A DNA stretch of 6,205 nucleotides from Porticoccaceae bacterium (GTDB lineage Bacteria > Pseudomonadota > Gammaproteobacteria > Pseudomonadales > Porticoccaceae). Position numbers and translations under genes: made by a program. Positions 1 through 5,523 of this stretch are shown in pieces; position 1 is the stretch's first letter, and each line of letters begins with the position of its first letter. The DNA is taken from assembly GCA_019090225.1 (NCBI GenBank), contig JAHRWI010000373.1, positions 1-6,205 on the forward strand, in the 5' to 3' direction. Below the pieces are notes generated by a model. The model was not told the DNA's origin, made no database searches, and was given only the letters and a program-made list of their open reading frames with translations.

Positions 1-2
1 CA

Positions 3-791
3 TTTCTTGCGGTTAACTGTGCCGCTCTGGTGGATAATCTGCTGGAAAGCGAGCTCTTTGGTCACGAGCGTGGTGCTTTCACTGGCGCTACCAATCGCAA
101 ACCGGGCAAATTTGAACTGGCCGCAAACGGCACCTTGTTTCTCGACGAAATCGGTGAAATGGCGCTGCCGCTGCAGGCAAAACTGCTACGTGTTTTGCAG
201 GAGGGTAGCTTTGAACGGGTCGGAGGTAGCCAGCTGCTACACAGCAATGCCCGGGTGATTGCGGCGACTAACCGCGACCTTCCTGAGGAAATCACTAACG
301 GTAATTTCCGTGAAGATCTCTACTACCGCCTAAATGCTCTGGAAATTCAGCTACCGCCTTTGCGGGAGCGTCGTGAAGATCTGCCACTGTTAATCGAAGG
401 CTTGCTGCAACGGGTGTGTCGCAGCGAAGGCAAATGCCCAGTATCGCTAGACGATGGCGCACTGGCCGGTCTCAAGCATTATGACTGGCCTGGCAATATC
501 AGGGAGCTGGAAAACGTACTCACGCAGGCGGTTATCCGCTGCCGTAGCAACCTGATTCATGAAAGCGACCTCAATCTAAAGTCGAATTCAACTACTCACC
601 ACCAATCCTCTGCCAAGGGCGACCACTCTGCCCAGCCCCTCACCATGGCGGAGCTTGAAGCCAGACATATTCAGTACGTTCTCGATTACTGCGGCGGGCA
701 CAAAGGCAAGACCTGTAAGGTATTAGAAATTTCCCGCCCGGCCCTGGACAGGAAAATTGAACGCTACCACCTTGAGGTCGCCAAGCCTTAA
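3..791 (+). CDS. Sigma54-dependent transcriptional activator (enhancer-binding protein), 5'-truncated by the window edge
   Basis: This is the C-terminal 262 residues of a bacterial enhancer-binding protein, which hydrolyses ATP to remodel sigma54-RNA polymerase at -24/-12 promoters. The frame is open to the left edge (FLAVNCAAL...), so the GTG at 30 is not the start. In order: ESELFGHERGAFTGA with the sigma54-contacting GAFTGA loop (residues 24-29 of the visible part), Walker B GTLFLDEI (43-50), sensor I AATNRDL (88-94), FREDLYYRLN with arginine-finger candidates (102-111), and sensor II WPGNIRELEN (162-171). After a polar linker comes a Fis-type HTH (about 214-258, ending ISRPALDRKIERYHLE). 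Walker A and the N-terminal signal-sensing domain lie upstream of the window, so the signal (phosphorylation, ligand or other) cannot be told. No sequence in the visible part suggests inactivation. The hydrolase-dehydrogenase pair downstream is a possible target, by proximity only. Confidence 0.95.
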   Translation, partial: FLAVNCAALVDNLLESELFGHERGAFTGATNRKPGKFELAANGTLFLDEIGEMALPLQAKLLRVLQEGSFERVGGSQLLHSNARVIAATNRDLPEEITNGNFREDLYYRLNALEIQLPPLRERREDLPLLIEGLLQRVCRSEGKCPVSLDDGALAGLKHYDWPGNIRELENVLTQAVIRCRSNLIHESDLNLKSNSTTHHQSSAKGDHSAQPLTMAELEARHIQYVLDYCGGHKGKTCKVLEISRPALDRKIERYHLEVAKP

Positions 792-1077
792 GGAACCTCT
801 GATCAATTCATGAATAAGCTCTGGAAGTGGACCTAGCCTTAAGTAAACGCAACTGTTTCGTAGTATTCCTTGCCCCCTCTGCACTAATTACCTTCCCTGT
901 TAACACCCTTGTTGCGGGCGGTGGATTGCCTGTATTCTATGCTCAAGCACAAACCCTAAACCACACATCCGCAAGCACGTATCCATAGCTGGACATTCGC
1001 CCACCTCTAGGGCAAAACCAAACACTAAAAATCCACAGGCTGGGCAATTCGCTCGGAATAAATACAGGAGAGTAACG
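792..1077. other. Non-coding gap between the activator gene and the hydrolase gene
   Basis: No convincing gene is seen on either strand. The stretch is expected to hold the promoter of the following two genes. It contains a perfect 10-bp palindrome ATTCATGAAT (806-815) and a poor sigma54-like match with the required GG-N10-GC spacing (GG 916-917, GC 928-929, ending ATTGC). It also has a poor sigma70-like pair TTGTTG (909-914) and TATTCT (933-938), 18 nt apart. None of these is strong enough to call a promoter. No hairpin followed by a T run is seen after the activator gene. Confidence 0.5.
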
Positions 1078-1080
1078 ATT
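1066..1080 (+). promoter_or_regulatory. Ribosome binding site AGGAG with ATT start codon
   Basis: AGGAG (1066-1070) stands 7 nt before ATT (1078-1080), the ideal distance. No ATG, GTG or TTG occurs in this frame between the upstream stop (901-903) and the ATG at 1135. That ATG has only GGGG 2 nt before it, too close to serve. The site therefore decides the start of the serine hydrolase in favour of ATT, a start codon known from infC and pcnB. Confidence 0.6.
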
Positions 1081-2277
1081 AGTACACTAGAGATCACACC
1101 ATCCAACTATGACTTCAGCGAAATCAATGGGGCCATGCAAAAATATGTCGATAACAACCTGGTTAGCTGCCTTTCTGCGGTCATTCTAAAAGGTACGGAT
1201 GTCATCGATTTCAGGACCTGGGGCTATATGGATATCGAATCCAAGCGGCCCATGATCGACGATGCGATATTTCGCATGTACTCCAATACCAAGATAGTGA
1301 CGTCTGCCGCCGCGATGATTCTTTATGACGAGGGCGCCTTTGATCTGGATGACCCGGTGGAAAAATATATCCCCCAGTTCAAAGATCTGAAGGTGCTAAA
1401 AAAAGGCTCCAAAGATATGGGCGATACCGTGCCGTTGGAAACACCGCCAACCATTCGCCACCTTTTTACTCATTCGGCGGGCTTTGCCTACGGCCTGTTT
1501 ATGACCAACCCGGTGGACCAGGCCTTTGTCGATCAGCGCATGATGGGCCTCGAATCCACTCTCACTGAAATGATCGATAAGCTCGCCAAATTACCCTTGT
1601 TATTCCAGCCTGGTGAACGTTGGCAATACAGTATTAGTATCGACATTCTGGCTCGTTTGGTTGAGATCTGGTCCGGGAAAAGTTTTATCGAGTTCCTTAA
1701 GGAACGAATTTTTGATCCACTGGAAATGGTCGATACAGACTTTTACGTGCCCGAGGCAAACCACCACCGCATCACTTCCAATTATTCGCCCATAGATTTA
1801 CGCAACCCGATGACGCCGGGCCTCAAGCCCTGCCCAGACATTATGATTGGCAGTATCCTCGAACCGAAAAACTTTCATTCCGGTGGCGGCGGTCTGGTGT
1901 CGACCATGAGCGATTACACGACGTTTATTCAGATGATCATTAACGGCGGGCAATGGAATGGACAACGCATTATTTCCTCGGAATCCGTTGAGCTGATGCA
2001 CACCAACCAGCTCCGTGAAGGCATCAAAGTAAAACTGCCAACCTGGGATATGCCCAACACGGTTTTCGGCCTGGGCTTTGCGATCAAGAATTCTCCCGCA
2101 GAGGGCGAACCCGATAGCGCCATTGGTGAATATCATTGGGGTGGCATGGCCGGTACGCATTCGTGGATTTCGCCAAAAGCTGGCATTTCTGCTTTACTGT
2201 TTACCCAGCGCGCCTATGGCTTCTGGCATCCCTTTAGTCATGAACATAAGCGACTGGTGTATAAAATAGCGGGCTAA
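1078..2277 (+). CDS. Serine hydrolase, class C beta-lactamase fold (EstB-like esterase family)
   Basis: The protein belongs to the beta-lactamase/penicillin-binding-protein-fold hydrolases (COG1680 type), many of which are esterases or lactone hydrolases. Counting from the ATT start (399 residues) it has SxxK as S69-N-T-K72 (nucleophile and base), the Tyr motif YSI at Y184, and HWGG at 353-356 in place of the KTG motif of true beta-lactamases, as is common in EstB-like esterases. HSGGGGLVSTMSDY lies at 268-281. No signal peptide is visible, so a cytoplasmic enzyme is likely, which argues against a role in antibiotic resistance. The start at 1135 would give 380 residues but drop STLEITPSNYDFSEINGA, the kind of lead-in helix usually found before MQKYVD in this family. 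The dehydrogenase gene follows after 35 nt with no terminator between them, so they are probably co-transcribed. The substrate is unknown. Confidence 0.9.
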   Translation: MSTLEITPSNYDFSEINGAMQKYVDNNLVSCLSAVILKGTDVIDFRTWGYMDIESKRPMIDDAIFRMYSNTKIVTSAAAMILYDEGAFDLDDPVEKYIPQFKDLKVLKKGSKDMGDTVPLETPPTIRHLFTHSAGFAYGLFMTNPVDQAFVDQRMMGLESTLTEMIDKLAKLPLLFQPGERWQYSISIDILARLVEIWSGKSFIEFLKERIFDPLEMVDTDFYVPEANHHRITSNYSPIDLRNPMTPGLKPCPDIMIGSILEPKNFHSGGGGLVSTMSDYTTFIQMIINGGQWNGQRIISSESVELMHTNQLREGIKVKLPTWDMPNTVFGLGFAIKNSPAEGEPDSAIGEYHWGGMAGTHSWISPKAGISALLFTQRAYGFWHPFSHEHKRLVYKIAG

Positions 2278-2312
2278 AATAATTCTTATAAAAACTAAGT
2301 GAGGTGTCAGAT

Positions 2313-3086
2313 ATGGGACGTGTATCAGGAAAAGTAGCAATAATCACTGGCGGCGGTAGCGCCGGTATGGGTAGAGCCACATCATTACTACTGGCGCAGG
2401 AAGGTGCCAGTGTCGTGGTCGGCGATATTAACGAAGCCGGAGCCAAAGAAACCGCTGATCTCATTAATGTCGCAGGCGGCAAAGCCGTTTCGATGCGCCA
2501 TGATGTCTCCAGCGAAGATGATTGGGCGGCAGTGGTTAAATTGGCGGTAGACACCTACGGGCGTATCGACATCCTCGATAATAATGCGGCGATGTTTATC
2601 GCTAAACCTTTAATGAACACCTCAACCGAGGAGTTTCGCCTACAAAATAGCATCAATGTTGATGGCGTATTTTTCGGTATGAAAGCGGTTATTCCCGTTA
2701 TGGAGAAAACTGGCGGTGGTGCTATCGTTAATATTTCGTCGGGTGCAGGTATTGTTGGCTTTGCCGCAGCCGGAGCATACAGCTCAAGCAAGGGCGCGGT
2801 GCGTTTGATGACCAAGTCCATGGCACTGGAATGTGCAGAAAAGAAAAACAAGGTGCGGGTTAACTCCATCCACCCAGGCCCAATTCTCACCCCTATGTTA
2901 GAACAGGGTATGGACGATCTCGGCGGCGGAGCGGATATACGCGGCATGTTTGAAGCTATGGCACCGGTCGGTTATCTGGGTGAGCCGCAGGATATTGCCC
3001 AGGGGGTCCTGTATCTAGCCAGTGATGAATCGAAATATGTGACGGGAGCGGAACTAGCTATTGATGGTGGATTTATTGCTCAATAG
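2313..3086 (+). CDS. Short-chain dehydrogenase/reductase (classical SDR)
   Basis: This is an NAD(P)-dependent oxidoreductase acting on an alcohol/ketone pair; 257 residues, normal for a classical SDR. Visible motifs: the glycine-rich cofactor loop TGGGSAGMG (12-20), D38 at the end of the second strand (VVGD), which usually favours NAD(H), NNAA (90-93), and the catalytic tetrad N114 (SINVDG), S142 (NISS), Y156 and K160 (YSSSK). PGP (188-190), EPQDIA (224-229) and the C-terminal DGGF (251-254) are also typical. The glycine loop has one residue more than the usual TGxxxGxG spacing. ATG at 2313 is chosen because GAGG (2301-2304) lies 8 nt before it; the in-frame GTG at 2304 overlaps that site. 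It is probably translated from the same message as the hydrolase and acts on the same compound or its product. The exact substrate cannot be inferred. Confidence 0.93.
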   Translation: MGRVSGKVAIITGGGSAGMGRATSLLLAQEGASVVVGDINEAGAKETADLINVAGGKAVSMRHDVSSEDDWAAVVKLAVDTYGRIDILDNNAAMFIAKPLMNTSTEEFRLQNSINVDGVFFGMKAVIPVMEKTGGGAIVNISSGAGIVGFAAAGAYSSSKGAVRLMTKSMALECAEKKNKVRVNSIHPGPILTPMLEQGMDDLGGGADIRGMFEAMAPVGYLGEPQDIAQGVLYLASDESKYVTGAELAIDGGFIAQ

Positions 3087-3105
3087 ATATTTGATCCACG
3101 TGGAT

Positions 3106-3130
3106 AGGCTGCCGAACGAAACGGCGGCCT
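3106..3130 (+). terminator. Hairpin after the dehydrogenase gene, possible terminator lacking a T run
   Basis: AGGCTGCCG (3106-3114) pairs over all 9 positions with CGGCGGCCT (3122-3130), with one U-G wobble, around the 7-nt loop AACGAAA. It lies 20 nt after the stop codon, where a terminator is expected. No T run follows (GCCCCCAAAC), so it is not a standard intrinsic terminator. It may stabilise the 3' end of the message or assist Rho-dependent ending. Confidence 0.45.
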
Positions 3131-3212
3131 GCCCCCAAACAGTCCGTCAACCTGTCATCGCAAGCACCTGATCACCCTCAAATAAACCTGCCTAAAAACC
3201 CTGTAAACATCC

Positions 3213-3253
3213 CGACACAAATGCTTTATCGTCCTTCGACACGGATGCCTTAT
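3213..3253. repeat. Pair of imperfect 17-nt direct repeats upstream of the PAS-GGDEF promoter
   Basis: CGACACAAATGCTTTAT (3213-3229) and CGACACGGATGCCTTAT (3237-3253) match at 14 of 17 positions and start 24 nt apart. The second copy ends 2 nt before the candidate -35 element at 3256, a position typical of activator or repressor sites. No known regulator site is recognised. Confidence 0.45.
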
Positions 3254-3255
3254 GA

Positions 3256-3284
3256 TTGCTAAAAGCACCCGTAAGCGATATATT
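3256..3284 (+). promoter_or_regulatory. Candidate sigma70 promoter of the PAS-GGDEF gene
   Basis: TTGCTA (3256-3261, 4 of 6 consensus) and TATATT (3279-3284, 5 of 6) are separated by exactly 17 nt. Transcription would begin near 3291, leaving a leader of about 55 nt before the GTG at 3347. It was found by eye in the 260-nt gap and fits the gene order. Confidence 0.5.
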
Positions 3285-3346
3285 GCGGCGGCTGTTTAGA
3301 AGCTTTTAACTAAAAAAAACAACAGTCGAGTTGTCTTTGGAGTCCC

Positions 3347-4267
3347 GTGAAGTTAACCAGTATCGAGCTGATCTCTGCCTGTCCTGACCCGGTAATTATC
3401 ACCAATAATCAGGGGGTCGTTAGCTTATTTAACCTGGCTGCTGAGAAGCTATTGGGTTTCAGATCCGAGGATGTTATTAACTCCCTCAAAATTGCTGACC
3501 TCTATGAACGAGAAGGTGAAGCCGAGCACGTTAAAAAGCTCCTCACCGCAGAAACTGATGGGGGGCCTGATCAAATACAGCGCTACGAAACCCGTATATT
3601 GGGTCACTCCGGCCAGGTATTCCCAGTCCATTTATCCGCTGCAGTTTTGAATGAAGGCCAGAACGTCGTTGGCGTGATCCATTATTTCCAGGATCTTACA
3701 CACAGCGAAAAACTTGAAACAGAACTTAGAGAATTATCACGTACCGACCAGCTCACCGGTATGTTCAACTCCCGACAACTGTATCTATCCCTGCCAGAAG
3801 AAATCTTGCGCGCTGCCCGCTACAAGCGCCCCTTTGCACTACTTTGCTTCAGCCTCAATGGCCTGAAAGAAACCAATGACCAACTTGGCCATCTACTCGG
3901 TGACGATGCCTTAAGGCTGTTGGCCCTGGTAACAAAAGACACCCTTCGTGAGAACGATACCAGTTACCGGTATACCGGTAACGAATTCCTGGTGATATGT
4001 CCCGAAACGGACTATACGGGTGCTAAACATGTGGCGAAAAGACTGCAAAGCACTTTCGCTAAACTCCTGCCCCAGGCTCTTGACGCATCATTCAATGAAC
4101 TAAACACACCGCTCTCTATAAGCCAGGGCATTACCGTTTTTTACGGGAGCAATACAGTAAATAAAAACGAGCTTATTCATCAGGCCATTCAAACAATGGA
4201 TAAGGCCAAACTCGATAGCGAAAACCAAATTGGGCTATTTGAGGCCAATATGCAAGCTGATCAATAG
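3347..4267 (+). CDS. PAS-GGDEF protein with degenerate cyclase site, probable c-di-GMP receptor
   Basis: 306 residues, cytoplasmic, with no membrane segment. Residues about 1-117 form a PAS/PAC sensor domain (DPVIITNNQGVVSLFN, then GHSGQVFPVHLSAA and VGVIHYFQDLT). A short helical linker (118-132) leads to a GGDEF domain (about 133-300) beginning RTDQLTGMFNSRQLY. Active diguanylate cyclases need an acidic residue at the start of the DxDxFKxxND motif and in the third position of GG[DE]EF. Here these are S169 (SLNGLKETND) and N212 (TGNEF, 210-214), so both metal ligands are lost. The guanine-binding N177 and the D186 region (GHLLGDD) remain. RxxD (R201-D204) sits exactly five residues before TGNEF, the standard inhibitory-site spacing. 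Inference: it binds c-di-GMP without making it and passes PAS input on to a partner. GTG at 3347 follows GGAG (3339-3342) at a short 4-nt spacing. No EAL domain is present, and it has no evident link to the moa genes. Confidence 0.92.
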   Translation: MKLTSIELISACPDPVIITNNQGVVSLFNLAAEKLLGFRSEDVINSLKIADLYEREGEAEHVKKLLTAETDGGPDQIQRYETRILGHSGQVFPVHLSAAVLNEGQNVVGVIHYFQDLTHSEKLETELRELSRTDQLTGMFNSRQLYLSLPEEILRAARYKRPFALLCFSLNGLKETNDQLGHLLGDDALRLLALVTKDTLRENDTSYRYTGNEFLVICPETDYTGAKHVAKRLQSTFAKLLPQALDASFNELNTPLSISQGITVFYGSNTVNKNELIHQAIQTMDKAKLDSENQIGLFEANMQADQ

Positions 4268-4330
4268 GCTACAAACGACACGCTACTCCTTCCCCTGTCC
4301 CACAAATATGCTGGCGTGATCCTCGCCGAC

Positions 4331-4360
4331 TTCTCAGCGAAAGAGCTGATCAGCTATGCT
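4331..4360 (+). promoter_or_regulatory. Candidate sigma70 promoter of the moa operon
   Basis: TTCTCA (4331-4336) and TATGCT (4355-4360) are 18 nt apart, each matching 4 of 6 consensus bases. Transcription would start near 4367, about 20 nt before the riboswitch begins, which suits a leader-controlled operon. The elements are weak, and a second TATGCT at 4308-4313 has no partner as good. Confidence 0.35.
4344..4355. promoter_or_regulatory. Perfect 12-bp palindrome, possible operator
   Basis: AGCTGATCAGCT is its own reverse complement and lies in the spacer of the candidate moa promoter, reaching the first base of its -10 element. A dimeric repressor bound here would block polymerase. It does not resemble the ModE or FNR sites I know. 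Confidence 0.3.
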
Positions 4361-4387
4361 AAACTGCCTCGGTCAATTTAATGACAA

Positions 4388-4540
4388 GCTCCGAGCACCC
4401 GCGTTCTAAAACCCTCAATGGTGATGAACCTTGTGCCGAGAATTCACTCTTGCCTTGTCTCAATTTTGAGAAAAGCTGAGTAGACATTCTGAGGGATGTT
4501 GGGGAAACCTGGCCTCCTCCCGACTTTGGAAAGGTGTTTG
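4388..4540 (+). ncRNA. Moco riboswitch (molybdenum cofactor-sensing leader of moaA)
   Basis: Directly before moaA stands CTCCTCCCGACTTTGGAAAGG (4515-4534) followed by TG, which closely matches the conserved 3' end of the Moco RNA motif as known from the E. coli moaA leader (CCTCCCG, then TGGAAAGGTG and the start codon). AGCACC (4394-4399) can pair with GGTGTT (4533-4538) to close the element. CCCTCA (4412-4417) can pair with TGAGGG (4490-4495), and TCTCAA/TTGAGA (4458-4471) forms a local hairpin. GGGGAAACC (4501-4509) can hold a GNRA-type loop. The GGAAAGG ribosome binding site (4528-4534) lies inside the element, 7 nt before the moaA ATG. Cofactor binding would thus hide it and reduce translation. 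Boundaries and the full fold are estimates. A molybdenum versus tungsten cofactor preference cannot be decided by eye. Confidence 0.85.
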
Positions 4541-4541
4541 C

Positions 4542-5516
4542 ATGTTACGAGATAACTTCGGCCGCGAGTTTCATTACCTGCGCCTGTCTATCACCGATGT
4601 CTGCAACTTCCGTTGCAACTATTGCCTTCCCGATGGTTACGAGGGCAAACCCGATCAGGCGTTTTTGTCGCTGGATGAAATTCGCCGTGTCTGCGCCGCT
4701 TTCGGTGCGGCTGGCACCAGGAAGATTCGCATTACTGGCGGCGAGCCCTCGGTGCGCAAAGATTTACCTGAGATCATCCGTACAGTTAAGGCCACCCCTG
4801 GCATAGAAAAGGTCGCTATCACCACCAATGGTTACCGTTTGCCGGAAGTAGTTGACGAATGGGCTGATGCAGGTTTGGATGCCCTTAATCTCAGCATCGA
4901 CAGCCTCGACCCTGGGGTTTTCAAGGCCATCACCGGCCACTCTCGGCTCCACGAATTACTCGATGGTCTCGACCGTGCCATCGCACTCGGCATAGCCTCG
5001 ATTAAAGTCAACGCGGTTATGTTGCGCGGCTTGAATGACAAGCAACTGGCACCCTTTCTCGACTGGATCAAAAACAAGCCCATCACACTGCGCTTTATCG
5101 AATTAATGCAGACCGGCGACAATAGTGAATTTTTTGCCAAACATCATGTAGCCGGTGAGCAACTCCGCCAATGGCTGCTAGCAAATGGTTGGATACAAAC
5201 CATTAGAGCGGTGGATGCAGGACCCGCACAGGAGTTTTACCACGAGAATTATCAGGGCCGGATTGGTTTAATCATGCCCTACAGCAAAGATTTCTGTAGC
5301 ACCTGCAACCGACTGCGTATGGACTCTACCGGCAAACTCCACCTCTGCCTGTTCTCTGACACAGGCATTGATGTTCGGCCCCTGTTGCAGTCCGATGAGC
5401 AGCGAGATGAGCTGATCGAATTTCTACAAAACCAGTTGCTCGATAAGAAAGTTAGTCATTTTTTACAGGACGGTCAGAGCGGCGGCACCCGTCATCTGGC
5501 TATGATTGGAGGTTAA
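4542..5516 (+). CDS. moaA: GTP 3',8-cyclase MoaA (molybdenum cofactor biosynthesis)
   Basis: MoaA is a radical-SAM enzyme that converts GTP to 3',8-cyclo-7,8-dihydro-GTP, which MoaC turns into cyclic pyranopterin monophosphate, the first committed step of Moco synthesis. 324 residues, close to the E. coli enzyme (about 329). The N-terminal 4Fe-4S/SAM cluster motif CxxxCxxC is C21, C25, C28. The SAM-binding GGEP is at 66-69, followed by VRKDL. NLSIDSLDP (116-124) and the LMQTGD segment (188-193) are typical. The second, substrate-side cluster uses C252, C255 and C269 (FCSTCNRLR...LHLCLF). The protein ends in IGG, the C-terminal Gly-Gly needed for activity in this family. All key residues are intact. 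ATG at 4542 is fixed by GGAAAGG inside the riboswitch. It is the first gene of a moaABC operon; moaB begins 4 nt after its stop. Confidence 0.98.
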   Translation: MLRDNFGREFHYLRLSITDVCNFRCNYCLPDGYEGKPDQAFLSLDEIRRVCAAFGAAGTRKIRITGGEPSVRKDLPEIIRTVKATPGIEKVAITTNGYRLPEVVDEWADAGLDALNLSIDSLDPGVFKAITGHSRLHELLDGLDRAIALGIASIKVNAVMLRGLNDKQLAPFLDWIKNKPITLRFIELMQTGDNSEFFAKHHVAGEQLRQWLLANGWIQTIRAVDAGPAQEFYHENYQGRIGLIMPYSKDFCSTCNRLRMDSTGKLHLCLFSDTGIDVRPLLQSDEQRDELIEFLQNQLLDKKVSHFLQDGQSGGTRHLAMIGG

Positions 5517-5523
5517 TACCGTG
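5508..5523 (+). promoter_or_regulatory. Ribosome binding site of moaB inside the end of moaA
   Basis: GGAGG (5508-5512) is part of the last moaA codons and lies 8 nt before GTG (5521-5523). It supports GTG over the in-frame TTG at 5506. It also implies translational coupling, so riboswitch control of moaA would carry over to moaB. Confidence 0.75.

Noticed and set aside
916..929. Sigma54 -24/-12 promoter before the hydrolase
   Set aside because: GG-N10-GC spacing and ATTGC are present, but the -24 part reads CGGGCG instead of TGGCAC, too poor to list as a promoter.
900..1106. Minus-strand open frame of 68 codons in the gap before the hydrolase
   Set aside because: No ribosome binding site or recognisable domain, and it overlaps the likely promoter and start of the hydrolase; the residue composition looks random.
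1798..2160. Minus-strand open frame of 120 codons inside the hydrolase gene
   Set aside because: It lies wholly antisense to a well-supported gene and shows no family features; other antisense frames in the dehydrogenase and moa genes were dropped for the same reason.
1078..2277. Antibiotic-resistance beta-lactamase
   Set aside because: No signal peptide and HWGG instead of the KTG motif; the pattern fits EstB-like esterases.
3221..3262. Small open frame of 13 codons starting ATGCTTTAT
   Set aside because: No ribosome binding site, and it is explained by the direct repeats; no support as a peptide gene.
3319..3334. Hairpin ACAAC/GTTGT before the PAS-GGDEF start
   Set aside because: Only 5 bp with few GC pairs; easily expected by chance.
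5506..5520. TTG at 5506 as the start of moaB
   Set aside because: It would overlap the GGAGG site that serves the GTG at 5521 and adds residues not usual for MoaB.
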